Shown here: piece by piece, positions 23,420 to 36,300 of the stretch
How positions within the stretch are numbered: position 1 is the first letter of the stretch
Layout of the letters: each line of letters starts with the position of its first letter
DNA from: Cytospora piceicola
Lineage: Eukaryota > Ascomycota > Sordariomycetes > Diaporthales > Cytosporaceae
Direction of reading: 5' to 3'
Length of the DNA: 64,000 nucleotides
Assembly: GCA_023375675.1 (NCBI GenBank)
Contig: JALQBC010000027.1
Location: forward strand, 434,001 to 498,000
Position numbers and translations under genes: made by a program
The notes under the pieces: model-generated
Databases searched by the model: none
The model's input: the letters and a program-made list of their open reading frames with translations, nothing else
What the model was told of the DNA's origin: nothing

Positions 23420-24190
23420 CTTGACAGTTCTCGTGGTTGACCAACAGGATCCGGTTGCTCGAGCTGGATGACCGGCGGCTGTTCACCGGGACCCGCGTGT
23501 ATCTCCGGGATGATACAGAAGCTGACGATGAGCTAAGTGGTCCTCTGTGGTTGATGTTGTGCCGGAGAGGAGATGACGTCAATTTGGAGGAACGACGGTC
23601 TTTATGTAAACGGCGTGGCAAGGGGCGGCTTGGAGGTAGTTCGTCTGAGGAGCGTGAGCATAGAGCGAGGGGGTTGCAGCAATTGAGTCCTAGGTCTGGG
23701 GTCATACTTAAGTAGTGTAGAATTACAATATTGTGTGTTTGTGTGTGTGTTGTCAGAAAAGGGAGCGTGGCCGTTCAAGCTGCCCTTGAGCCGGGGTCAC
23801 GATCGGCGCCGGATGGCAGCTTCCCTTCCCACAAAGCTGGACCTCGCTACGGATCCGTATGGCCAGCTTCCTGCCAGCTGGAGCTGCACCCGCTCCCGAG
23901 GTCGGCAAAGTCCGGGAACGGCGCTACGGTGTATTTAAGCTTACTGTAAGCTTGGGTTCACTATGCTGCACTATAGTGTACATTACATGGGTGGGAGGCT
24001 CAAGGTAGATTTTGACATGCGACGATCCCTTCCAAAAATAGACATCGAAATAACCTCAAGTCACCTATCTGATTTTGTCACCTTGTTTACTGCCAACTGA
24101 GCGTAGCGTATTCGGAAGTTGGAGGTCACCTGATAGCAGGCACACCGTTGTCTCTCCTACACAAACGCCCACCACCAGCCAGCCTGTAGT
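23420..24190. other. Promoter side of the Mpv17 gene and last euchromatic sequence
   Basis: No supportable gene. A 92-residue open frame (23437-23715, +) overlaps the divergent promoter and has no domain. A (GT)n-like run lies near 23731-23752. GCTTACTGTAAGC (about 23938-23950) is a short palindrome. Confidence 0.5.
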
Positions 24191-24317
24191 CGAGTGGTTA
24201 TGGTGGTTGATCTGAAGAGAATGAATGCCCTGTTAGATTAATAGTAGATCGCCGCTCTCCTAAGGCGGAGCTCGACAACGAGAGTAAATTCTCTTTCCTT
24301 TTGGTAGGTCTCAACTC

Positions 24318-24470
24318 CTGAGACACTGTTTCTAGAGTAAATTCTCGAGTTTGAGACCTGTTTCTAGAGTGCATTTCGAGTTTAGAACTGTTTCTAGAGT
24401 GCATTTTCGAGTCTGATACATGTATCGTAAGTTGAAACTGTGTCTTTAGAGTATGTCCTCGACCTTCGAA
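24318..24470. repeat. Degenerate ~32-bp tandem repeat at the euchromatin/AT-block boundary
   Basis: Repeated CTGTTTCTAGAGT followed by a short ATTCTCGAGTTTGA-like segment recurs near 24326, 24359 and 24390, with a weaker copy after 24,430. The following stretch to about 24,540 keeps CGAGTCC/CGACCTTCGAG pieces. CpA and TpG are still present here. Confidence 0.65.
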
Positions 24471-24589
24471 TTAGTCTTCGAGTCCTGATCGTGACTATCA
24501 CTGTCTCTATCTCGACCTCGACCTTCGAGTCCTTATCGTCTGGCTTCCACGACGACCTTAAGTCCCAGCCTTCTAATCCTAAGCCAATA

Positions 24590-25115
24590 GGTAGTGTTTT
24601 TAGTATATCTTATAACCGGCTTAGGCTAAGCCGAGTAGGCGCGGCTGTACGGAAGCAGACTAACCGTAATACCTTATAAACAGTCTAGCCGGAAGATATA
24701 CAGATAGCTACGATGCCCTTTACAGTCGGCTTAGGCTACACCGAGTAAGAGGCGGTACAAAAGGCTACGATGCCTTTTACGGTCGGTCTGCTACGGAGCA
24801 CGTAACACGTAAGGTATAGCTACAATGCCTTTACGGTCGGTCCGCTACGGTCGGCTTAGGCTATACCGAGTGGGAAAGGCGATACTAGGCTATAATGCCT
24901 CTTACTGTCGGTCCGCTACGGAAGACGGAAGACGGAACACGTGACGTATAGCTACGATGCCTCTCATGGCCGGTCCGCTACGGTCGGCTTAGGCTACACC
25001 GAGTGGGAAAGGCGATACTAGGCTATAATGCCTTAAACAGTCTGGCCGGATAATCTATAGATAGCTACGATGCCTTTTACGGTCGGTCCGCTACGGAAGA
25101 CGTAACGTATACTAA
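24590..25115. repeat. Degenerate tandem repeat with GGTCGGTCCGCTACGG and CTACGATGCC modules
   Basis: GCTACGATGCC or a one- to two-base variant recurs near 24708, 24764, 24820, 24890, 24952, 25021 and 25063, at irregular spacings of 42-70 bp. It alternates with CGGTCGGTCCGCTACGG and GTCGGCTTAGGCTACACCGAG. The GGCTTAGGCTA(A/C)(A/G)CCGAG module is itself partly palindromic. This is the last GC-containing stretch before uniform AT-rich DNA. Confidence 0.75.
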
Positions 25116-28100
25116 AAGGATAGCTGCTAAATTGCGATATAGCGACGTAGGAATCGTCGCCTAAAGGTTAGTTATAAAGGGCCCCCGGCGTAAAAGGGAT
25201 AAAAAGGAAGGCTATTCGACTAAATACTAAAGGCGATAAAAGCGATAAATTATTATAATCGTTCGTGTAATATCCTAACGCCTAAGATTTATATATCTTA
25301 ATCTAAATATCTTTACCTTTATTTATTATAAAGTTATTATCGTTATTACCTTATTACTATCAGAACTATTATTCACCTTTAGAACTATCGTTACTATCGT
25401 CGGTATAGTTAGCCTTAGACCTATTATTACTGTCGTTACCGTTATTACTCTCTATACCGTTAATATCTATACCGTCACCCTTAGCGTTATTATCCTTAGA
25501 ACTATCCTTACCCTCGTCTATAACATCGTTTAATACTACCGCCTGCATTAGTAGCGATATACTGCTACTCGACGGCTAAAGGGCGGCTAGCTATAATAAT
25601 CGTCGACGTATTATAAGATCCTTTACCTCCGGGGACTAGCGTTTTAAAGACCTTTTTAAAGAGTAACTATCGTTAGAATTCTGGTGTTTTAAGGTCGACC
25701 TTAAATTCGAAATTAGCTATTATCTAGCAGCGACACCTGCCTTACCTTTTCCGGACGTTTTACCTTTTCCGGAAGCCTTACCTTAAGGTAATAGCTGTAA
25801 AGTCTGACTGTCGCTTCCGGTAGGCTTTTAACCTTTAAGATATATATATACTTTAACGTAGGCGATCGAAAGGTTATTATCGATCGACTTAAAAGTATCG
25901 CGGTTTATATAGTATTTGCCTAATAACAGATACCTTAAAAGAAAGACACTATAAGGGAATAAATAAAGGTATTTATAATATACATGTTCCTTTAAGTCGG
26001 TAAAGATACTATTATTACTCGAAAAGATATTTTATAAGTTCTTAAAGAGGTTTTTAACCTTCTTTACAAGGTTTAACGACGTATTTTTAAGTACTAGATA
26101 ACGCTTTACTATATATTTTTTCGACCGGTAAAAGATATTTATTTAAAAGTCGTAAAGCTAATAATAATACCTCCGTAGTAATAGAACAGAAGTAGGATCT
26201 CGGAATTTATATTTTATAATACTAAGATATTTATTACGATAAGTTATATCTTTAAAGCCTCGTCTGTAAGCTTAATATATAAGAGGTTTTTTCTGCTATT
26301 TATCGCTTTAGCCTTTCTTTTATAAACTACGATCCTACGTAGCCTTATAATTATTCTAAGTATCTTCGAGTGCTTACGATCGAAAAAGCTTTAGAACTTA
26401 CTTAGCCTTTTACTTTTTAAGTATAGCCTTATCGACCCTTTAAAAGTTACTTTAGAAAGGAGAGTATAAGACGCTCTTTTAGTAGTTCTTTAAGCGTTAA
26501 TACCCCTTTTAAACCTGCTGATCGTTAGTCTCTGTATAATAGATTAAACACTAGTACTTTTTAAATAGCCCTTAGTTAGGCTTACCGCGGTTGTTTATAT
26601 ATTATTAATAGAATTAGGTAGATTAATACTTACCGATTTCTCTTATTTTACTTACTTAGTAAAAGCCGTATTCGTAAACTATTGTTAAAGGCGATTACTC
26701 TTTTAAAGGTATATAACTCTAGCGGTGTTAATCGAAGTCCTATTTTATATTAAATCTCTTTCGCTTCCCGGTATAGTTAATATAGTTATAACAGAAGTAT
26801 CTTCGGAAAAAGTTATAAGCTTAATCGAAAACCTTTTCCGTATTAAGATAAGAGTTAATATCCCGATAAGCTTTTAAAGCTTTCTAGTTAAAGAATAACC
26901 TTTAATAATTATTATACTTATACCTTTACTTACTATAAAAGCGGTTAAGGTAGTACTAAAGTTAGCCAGCGTTAAAGTTATCGGTATTATAATTAAGGTA
27001 TTAGAAAGAGAGTAGTTAGTTTTAACTATTTATAAGTTAAGTATATAAAGGGTTTAGCAGGTTAAGGTTTATAAACAACGAATTAAGAGCTTTTATCTTA
27101 AAGTATTCTCCGGGTAAAACCTATCGCTTTATATTAAGTTTATAGTAAAGCTTTTAAAACAGACTACTCGTTAGAATCTATAATAAGTAAGTAAACTAGA
27201 TTAGCTAAAATAAAGGATCTAAGCTGCTTATAACTTTATTAGTAATATTACTATCTTAAGAAACTTTACGAAACTCGTTTTAAAAGCTCTTTACCGGATC
27301 GAATAAGTCCGGGTATTTAATAGGTCCTTTTATTAGTAATAGCGGACTAATCTAATATCCCGGACTAGTCTAATATCCTGAAAACATTACCGAGTTCGGA
27401 GGTCTTTATATAGCAGGTATATAGCAGAAAAGGCTATATTCGAAAGGTATAATTAAGAAGCTTTAACGGTTTATAATCGACTACTAAACTTCGAGTATAA
27501 AGTCTAACGAAAAGCGGTTTTTATTTAGCCGCCGGTTATTAACCTTTTAAATAGCTTAGACGACTTATTATAAGACGTTATAAATAATTTAAAAAAAGAA
27601 CTGCTTTTAATAAACACCTAGTTTAAGCTTATAAAGGTTATAGTATGCTATAGCTTTATTATATTATATATAGAAACGAAACGAAACTAATATAATATAT
27701 AGAATACCGATCGTATAGCTTAAAGAGCGTAGCTAGCTATAGTAAGAGATATAGAAGGGATAAATCGTATTATTAAAAAGTATATAGGTTTTAAACTCCG
27801 ATTCGCTAAAGCTATAGCTTTTAAAAATAGCTAGGTAGCTTTATTAGATCCGGGACGCCTTTTAAACTAATACGTTATTAAAAGATTTACTTTATATATA
27901 TTAAAACGTAAAAAGCAGATATTTAGCTTTTATAAGCTTTTCTTTAATAATTCGTATTTTTTTCCTTATCGATATAGTTTCGAGTACTATCTTAAGGTTT
28001 TCGTTTATCTGCTTAGCCTATTACTTATACTAAGCCTAATATATCCCGATAGCTTTTAATAAACGTCGAGCTATTATTAAATTCTTTATAGCTACGATAA

Positions 28101-28560
28101 GCTATTAAAGAACGGGAAAGCGTTAAACTTAAGGAGTTTCGAAATCTTATAAGACTTTTTACTAATATACGCCGATTATAAGGTCGAAGAAAAACTAAGT
28201 CTAGCCCTTTACTTAGTTTAAAAAGCCTATTATAACTACTATATTAGCCCTTATATAATAGTATAAAGCCTTTTAGCGATAAGTAAATAGTATAAAAGCC
28301 TTTAAAGATAGTATAAATAGTAAGGCTAAGAAGAGGGTGTTTTAGTTAATTAAAAAGTCGAAGGCTTATAGGTTTAAGAAATCGTCGGCTTTTACTAATA
28401 TAATTTTAGCTAACAGGATTAAATAAAAGTTATACCGGAAGCTGTTTATAATATCTTTAAGGCGTTCGTTATACTTTTTTTTAAAAAGGCCGGGTATAAG
28501 TTTATTATTTCGAATTTTCTTTCGAAACTTATACTTTTTTAATTTATATATAAAAACGTC

Positions 28561-29160
28561 TTTAAAACTAACTAAGAATATTTCGTTGTTAGCCTTTTAG
28601 TTAAAGTTTACTTTAGCGATAATTATATAGTTATTTTAAACGTAAAGCTTAAACGCTTTTTTAAGCTTATCCTCGTCTTTAATATCGCCGAGCTTTTAAA
28701 TAATTATAGTCTTCTATAGCTTAGTAACTTTTTTAATACTTTCGCCTTAACCTATAACCGCTATCGGGTTACCTTTATAGACGATTTTACGTTATATCTC
28801 GGTAATAAGAAGTCTATACTCTTACCTATTTAGTTATTAAGGTATATCGATAATCGTAGTAAATAAGAATTAAATATTAATACCGACGGTTATTAAAACA
28901 GGTATAAAAAGTTTTCGGGTAAAAGCAGTATATAGCTTTTATAAGGCCGATATTATATCGAAGTATAAAAACTTTTTTTTAAACTCGACGATTAAGGCTT
29001 AATATAAGTTAACAGATAATAGGTTTATAACCGTAGTATAAATAAAAGCCGACTTAATATTTTTTATTTTTTAGTTTAATTAAACGATAATATTTTTTTA
29101 TACGCTTATTAGTAATAAAAGTACTTTAAAGAAGAAGTACTTTATACCGTATCTCTACTA
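28561..29160 (+). pseudogene. RIP-killed Ty1/copia-like integrase remnant
   Basis: One + strand frame (codons starting at 28621, 28624 and so on) can be read through TAA/TAG stops. It shows N-V-K-L-K-R-F-F-K (from about 28651), which resembles the basic end of the copia pre-integrase zinc region. About 40 codons later it has Y-R-V-T-F-I-D-D-F-T-L-Y (28762-28797), close to the copia integrase stretch around its first catalytic aspartate. A later N-T-D-G-Y could be the second acidic position. Cysteines and tryptophans expected there are gone, as RIP would cause. I found no convincing reverse transcriptase downstream and no long terminal repeats. A moderate call only. Confidence 0.4.
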
Positions 29161-29410
29161 AACGAGCTATAATAATATATCTATTTTATCGTTTTTAAGC
29201 TAAGCCTATTAGTTTATTAACTTAAAGGTTTTATTAAAAAAGCGTGTTTAGTTTAGCTATATAAATACCTTAAATCTATCCCTTATTCTTTATTAAAACT
29301 GTAAAAGGCCGTCGGTTAGCTTATTGTTCCCTTAAATATAAAAAGACTGTTTAACGGTAATAGTAATAACAGAGGTAATAGCGGAGGTAACGGCTTAATT
29401 ATAGGTTTAT

Positions 29411-29600
29411 ATCGATAACTCGTTAAGTATTATATAAGGTTACTTAGCTGTTTTATCTTCTTTTTAAGGGTTCGGCTTTATTAGATATAGTTAGTATTAA
29501 ATAATCGAAATAAAGATTTAAAAGCTTACTATCGATAACTTGTTAAGTATTATATAAGATTAGTTAACTGTTTTATCCTTTTTTTAAAAGGTCGGCTTTA
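29411..29600. repeat. 120-bp direct duplication
   Basis: ATCGATAACTCGTTAAGTAT at 29411 recurs as a one-base variant at 29531, with about 70 bp of following similarity (TAAG-TATTATATAAG, then CTGTTTTATC). Confidence 0.7.
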
Positions 29601-29933
29601 AAGCCGACTTCTTAAAGTTAAAAAATAGTTTAGCTTAAATATTATTAATAGTAATAAAAAAGAAAAGGTTTTATATTACTTATACGCTTATTTATAATAG
29701 CCGAAGGTTTAGTATCGGATTAAGGTTACTTATATAATAAAAATTAGTTTAATAAGAATTAGTCTAATAAAATCTAAATATCTTTAAGATTTCTTAAGTA
29801 AAGTTTATATAAAGATATTAGTTTGTAAATAAAATAAGAAGACTAAGATTCTGTTATTATTATATCTATTTAATAATAAAGGATAAGGTAAAGTTAGAAA
29901 ACTAAAAGAGCGTTTATAAAATAGTATTAGCTA

Positions 29934-30120
29934 TTTTATATTATTAAGTAAACCGGAATATACTTTTTAGTCGGTACTTTAAAAATATAGAAATAAAGAT
30001 ACTTAATAAAGGTGTTTAATAAAGGTGCTTAATAATTTTATATTATTAGGTAAACCGGAATATACTTTTTAGTCGAGGCTTTAAAAATATAAAAATAAAG
30101 ATACTTAAGAAAAGTACTTA
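29934..30120. repeat. 102-bp tandem duplication
   Basis: TTATATTATTAAGTAAACCG (about 29937) recurs at about 30039 as a one-base variant, followed in both copies by GAATATACTTTTTAGTCG and AAATAAAGATACTTAA. Confidence 0.75.
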
Positions 30121-30234
30121 ATTAAAATACCTAATAATTTATTATTAAAGCTTTTATATAGAGAGATTTAAATCTAGCTATTAAGGTTTTTTATATCGAG
30201 TTTTTACTATTTTTAAAACTACTTTATTATACTT

Positions 30235-30345
30235 TCGAAAGGTATAATATATACCTTCGAAAGATATAACTATATATATCGAAAGATACAACTATATACT
30301 TTAAGAGATATAACTATATACTTTAAAAAATATAACTATAAACTT
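30235..30345. repeat. ~22-bp tandem repeat
   Basis: Four to five copies of a unit like ATACTTTAAGAGATATAACT, with CGAAAG versions in the first copies and AAAAAA versions in the last. Confidence 0.7.
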
Positions 30346-32689
30346 AGAAAACCGAAAAAAGCTATTGCTATCGAGAAATATCTTTATATAAAAAACGGTT
30401 AAAAAGATATCCTTATCGACTTAAAATATCTTTAGCCGCTTTACCGATTAATAAAGAATTTTAAATAAGTTAAACCGTAACCGCTTTATAGTCCTTTTCG
30501 CGATATAAAAGTTTAAACTATTATAAAACGACTTATTAATAAACTAGCTAATACGCTTTATAAATATAATAATTAAAGATCTTTACTTTTATATAAGAAA
30601 AGTTAAATACTAAACGAAGAAAAGTATTATCGCGGTTTATATTATATTTAAGCTTTAAAAATAAGACCGGCTTAACGTAATATAACGTATATAGCTTTTA
30701 TTTAAGTCGAAAAGCTTATTCGATATAACGGTTCCGAAGCTTTATTAATAAATTATTAACTAACGTATTTTTTTAAACGAAGGCTAAAAAGTATAATAAT
30801 ATAAACCTTTTATTACTTATTTATTAATTACCGACGTTTTAGCTAACGACTTACGATATAACGTTAAAGCGTATTATATACTACTACCCGAGGTTTTTAA
30901 TATAATTATAATAAATTACTAAAGCTTATATATTTATATAAAGCGTAAAAAGATATAGTTAGCTTTAAGCGAGTTATTTTAAAAGGATTTAGCTAAGTTA
31001 ATTATACGAAATATAAAAGTAAAGTATTCGACTCTTTTAAAAATTATAAATAAATATATTTAGGTTTATATACTTATAATACTTTTAAAAAGCGGCCGAT
31101 TATTAACAGATATCTTTATAGTTATTCTGTTAAAACGTAAGCTTTTATAGCTTAAAAACCGTTTAAAGAAGGTAGCTAAATATATAATCGACGAAAAGAA
31201 AAACTAGTTATAAAGATAAAATAACGTACTTATAGTTTTTTTATTAAATAAAAAGCGCTTTTTTTTAAATAAAGTAGAAATATATACTATTATCGACTTT
31301 TATATAAACTAGCTATAAAACGATATTTCTATAGCTATCTCTTTAAAGCGAAAGCTACTTTATAATATAAGCTCTTCGGATAAAGGTATATATACTATCT
31401 TTAATTTAGATAAAGACCGACTACGATAAGTCGTTTTAACGGCTATTCCGTTTAAATAAACGTTTTTTTAAAGGAGTATTACTATATAATTATAATAAAA
31501 GTTAAATAAGTAGCTAAGTAATATAGGTATACTTACTATAACTATTATTTTAATCGGTTTAGATAAAAAGCTAAAATTAAACGTTTCCGTTAAATAGCTA
31601 GAAATAAATATATTTATTAAAAGCCTTATTTTTATTAGCTTAAATAAAAAGTTTTTAAATAATACTATAAAGGCTGTTTTTCGTATAAAAAGATATATAT
31701 TTCTTATATATTAAAAAACTAATATCGAGCTGTTATAGCCGAAAAAAAAGCTAAAAGAAAGTATCTTTTCTTAAACGCCGACTTAACTTTAAAAAAAGCT
31801 TAATAAAAAAAGTATTTTATATCTAATCGACGAGAAGAAAAGTAAAAAAAAAGTAAGGTTAATATCGTAGCTTTTCTTAAACGATAAAAACGTTTTTTCC
31901 GATATAGCGATATATAATAAGGTTTTACTTATTTTAAAAAATAACTTTAGATAAAAGTATTAAAATATAATAACGTAAACGTAGTATAAGTATTAAGTTT
32001 TATACGTTAGTCTTTTCTATAATAATAAAAAGCCTTTTATTAAACTTATTATTTAAAGGATTATTTAGAAAATAAAGGGATTAGTATAAAGATAAGGCCG
32101 ACGGGATAATAACTAAGATAAGTAAAAGGCTAAAAGTAATTTTTTAAAACTAGTATTTATTTTATTTTTATTTAATAAACTAAAAAGAATAAAAAAGAAT
32201 ACGTTAATTATTAAAGAAAAGTAAGTATTAAAATAAAAATAATTATCTACCTTTATCTTAACGTTTATTAGTATATAATATAAAGATTCTGGCTAGTTAT
32301 TTTATTATAGTATATATATAAAGATTTCCGGTAATATTTTAATAAACTAAAAATAAAAAGGTATAATAAAAAAGAAATATAGCTTTTTCTTTAAAGCTAT
32401 ACTAAATTAAAAATAAGATTTCTTAAGTCTTTTCGACTTAATTAAATCGATTTAACTTAGTTTTAAAAGATTAAAGCTAAAACTTAAAGAATAAATATAG
32501 TTAAGCTAAAAACAACTATTTAACTATAGCTAATAAACCGTCTTATATATACCGTTATCTTTAAGCGTTAAATTAGTTATAAAACTATCGCTACTACGTT
32601 ATAAAGTATTTTAATATTTTATTCGTTATATTAAATATTATTACGATCGGCTAAAAGGGCTTATAGTTAGAGAGTATTATAAAAAACGT

Positions 32690-33330
32690 TATAAGAAGGC
32701 GACACGGTCGGAGGTAACGCGGTTAAAAGTATCGTAGTCGAGAGTATTATAGTCGAAGAATAGTAGTTAGCAGAAGAAAGAAGATATCGCGGTCGAAAGT
32801 ACTATAGTCGAAAGGCTTACGGTCGGAGAGTATCGTAAAAGAGCGTTATTAAAGGCGTTATAGAAGGGCGATACGGCCGGAGGTAATACAGTTAGAGGTA
32901 ACGTGGTTAAAAGTAACGCGGTCGAGAGTATCGCGGTTAAGGAATAGTAGTCGGCAGAAGAAGAAAGACATCGCGGTTAAAGGTATTATAGTCGAAGGTA
33001 ATACGGTCGAAGGCATTATAGTTAAAGGTATCTCGGTTAAAGGTATTACGGTTAAGGGTATTACGGTTAAAGGTATTGCGGTTAAAGGTATTACGGTTAA
33101 GGGTATCGCGGTCGGTAGAAGAATAAATCGCGGTCGAAGGTACTATAGTCGAAGGTAATACAGTTAAAAGTATTATAGTTAAAGGTATCGCGGTTAAAGG
33201 TATTATAGTCGAAAGATAGTAGTCGGTAAAGGAAGATATCGCGGTCGAAGGTACTATAGTTAAAGGTTAGAAATAATCGGAAAGGTATTACGGTAAAGGG
33301 TATAGCAGTCGGAGGTTAAAAGTATAGCGG
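32690..33330. repeat. 15-bp minisatellite array
   Basis: More than thirty degenerate copies of a GCGGTTAAAGGTATT unit, varying between GGTTAAAGGTATTAC, GGTCGAAGGTATTAT and GGTTAGAGGTAACGT, interrupted by AGTAGTCGGCAGAAGAA pieces. A unit of five codons could derive from a pentapeptide-repeat coding region or a pure satellite. RIP-type TA is frequent in it. Confidence 0.8.
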
Positions 33331-36300
33331 TCGGTAAAGTAAAAGGTCGTATAATAGTTATAGTTTATTTTAAGTTATAGTTAAAGTAGATTAGTTAAAC
33401 TGCTTTATAGTAAAGAGTAAAGGGTATAGTAGATACTAGAAGGTAAAATAATAAGAATATCCTTAGTTTAAATATAGCTTTATCGCCCGATATAATTATA
33501 TAATTACCTTTTAAATATAATAATATTAAGCCCCCGGTTACCTCTTTAATCGTTACTTAACCCCGAACTAGTATATCTTAGTATACTAACTACGTTTTTT
33601 ATAGTATTTCGGACCTTTTATAACTTAACCTTTACCTTTAAAACCGTTTTATTAGTAACCTTTATATCTCGTTCTATTTAAGAGCTTTATAACTCGGCGT
33701 TTATTAGGCCTTTTAAAATAGAATTAATAACTTTTATTAAATAACGCTTTTATTTCGTTACTTCGATACTATATACCTTAATATATTTTTTATTCTGTTT
33801 AAAGATATAAGTCTTTTCGTTTAGCTGTTTATCTTTAGCCTTGATACTATGTTCTTTTTCGAAAAGCCGATCTTTATAGTTAACGATATTACGTTCTCTT
33901 TCGGCGATATAAAATTTAAGATTTTAAAAGCGTCGTTCTTTATCCGCGAGATAAGAAGTAAGGTTATTAAGGCGTTACGTTTTAATATTAGACAGTATAA
34001 TAGTATTTTTTATAAAGCTAAAAAACTTAAAGTAGCTATTTTAAATAATCCGGATAAATTAAATAAGAATATTAAAAGTATTATTTAAGTTCCGGCGTAA
34101 ATAATCGTAAAAAGCTTAAGCCTTACTCGTTATACTATTAACGTTTTATCGGCTTAAAGTTAATATTTAAGCTAATCGGATCTACTTAGCTTAAAGTTTT
34201 ATATAAAGGCTTTAATAAAGTAATAGTATTATTTTCCTTAATAAAGTATTAGTACGAAATAAATATTCGATAAATTAATATTAAGTAACTTATATAATTA
34301 TAAAAGTAAGGCGGTTTTAGTAAAACTAAACGTAATAAATATCTATAAAGTTAAACTATAAACGTAATAGTAATAATAAGTAAACGATTAGATTATTTTA
34401 CTTTAACTTTAAATAGTAAACTACTTTTATTCGGACTCTATATAGACCGATTATAAAAAGTTATATTAAGCTAATTTAATTTTAAAAGGTTAAAAAAGGC
34501 CTATATTATTTAAATCTGTTAGCCTTATACGTATAGTCTTTTACCTATAATATATAATAATCTTATCTTTTTTATTCGGTCTGTATATAGACCGATTATA
34601 AAAGGTATTTAAGTATCTTTTAGTATATATAGTAAGGTAGGTAGGGTATAAAGTATAAGGCGAGGTAATTAGATAATAAGCCGCCTACTTTATAATGCCT
34701 TTAACTTATAAATAAACGTTAGTTTTATTTTAAGACAGTATTATTCGATAGCCTTAAATAAAAAGAATTAAATAATTTATTTTAAGACGTACGAAATATC
34801 TGTTTTTATAAAGAGCGTAGTAATAACTTAGTAATAAACCTAAGCTTTCCGGAAGGTAGTAAATCTAATAGCCCTGTCTAATACCTTCGAATATAGTAAG
34901 TATACCGGTTTACTATTAGGTTATATATATAATAAAAGAGTTTAAAAATAAAGCTTATTACTATTAGGGTAATATAGCTACTACTATAAAGCTTTTTACT
35001 ATTATAGTATAAATATTAATCTCCCGGTCTTTAATAGCTATATTATTATAATATTTTCGAATAGTAAGTTAAACCGGTCTTATACCTATAACTAACTTAT
35101 ATTATTATCGCGCTTTTATAATAGTATTCTCTTATACTAAAGGTATAAATAAGCTGCCCTTTTACGTTAAAGCGTTAAATACTCGGGGTATTATATAAAG
35201 CGTTAATAAGGTAATTATTATATCTGTCGCTAAAGTATTTACGTTTACTCTTTTATAATAAGAGAAGAGCGACGTCTTTACTTTAAACTACGATTAAGAC
35301 GTTTTATACTGTTATTACTAACGTTTATATTAGCCTCGGCTTTAGTAAAAGTATAAGCTTTATCCTTTTTAGTTTTTAAAGAAGTAAAAGCTTTATCTAA
35401 TACGGTACTTATTAGTTCGAAACTTTAGTTTTTACTAACGTTTATACTTTAAAAGCTAGAATTACTTTTTTAAAAAACGACGATTAGCTAGAAGTTAAAA
35501 GGCTAATACTTTTTTAGCTGCTAGACTTTTTTAACCTTCCGGATAACTTTATTATTATAAAGTATATCTTAGTTTTAAATACTTTAAATATCTCTGTCTT
35601 TACCTTTTTTATTTACTATAAGAACGGTAGGAGGAGTAGGCGCGGAAGGTATCTGTTAAATAGTAACCTGCCTTAACTGCGATATACTAAAAAGGATAAT
35701 AGGCTATCGATAATATTAAGCCTTCCCTTAATATATATAGTTAGCGTAAGTATTACTAGTATAAAACTTAATCTATAAACTATCTACTTACCTTAAGTTA
35801 GTATAACAGTTAACGAAAAAACTATTACCTTTTATATACCGTCGGTAAGAACCGAAGGCGTAAATACCTATAATTTACGTAAGTAAGGTAATAAGGTTCT
35901 TAACTTAATAACTACCTTACTTATTACCTATACTTTATAAACGAAAGTAAGCGTTTTATCGTAGGTTATAAATAACCGTATTTATAATAGATAAGTCGAG
36001 CTTCGATATTATTAATAAAAAAGGGTAAAGGAGAGGGATATAACTATAATAGTAATAATTATAATAATACTTACTAATTACCCGATTTTACAGTTCGTTA
36101 AGCGGCGGTTACTTAGAAATCGTGTTATTAATTCTAAGTATATTCTTTTAGCTATATCTTAAGCAAACCTTAAAAGGACCGAGGCCTTTAATATTATATT
36201 AGTATTATAATATCGGAAAGTAAAATAAGTAGACTTACGGTCTAGAAATATACTAAACGTTACCCTTTAAGCTTACGTAACGTTAATATTAAAGGCAGAG

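Noticed and set aside
32690..33330. CRISPR-like spaced repeats
   Set aside because: The units are direct, contiguous and degenerate with no unique spacers, and the host is a fungus; this is a minisatellite.
33849..34088. 79-codon + strand frame in the AT block
   Set aside because: Starts with ATG and is open by local chance; upstream in the same frame stops appear, and no domain is seen. It might be another ghost fragment but cannot be supported.
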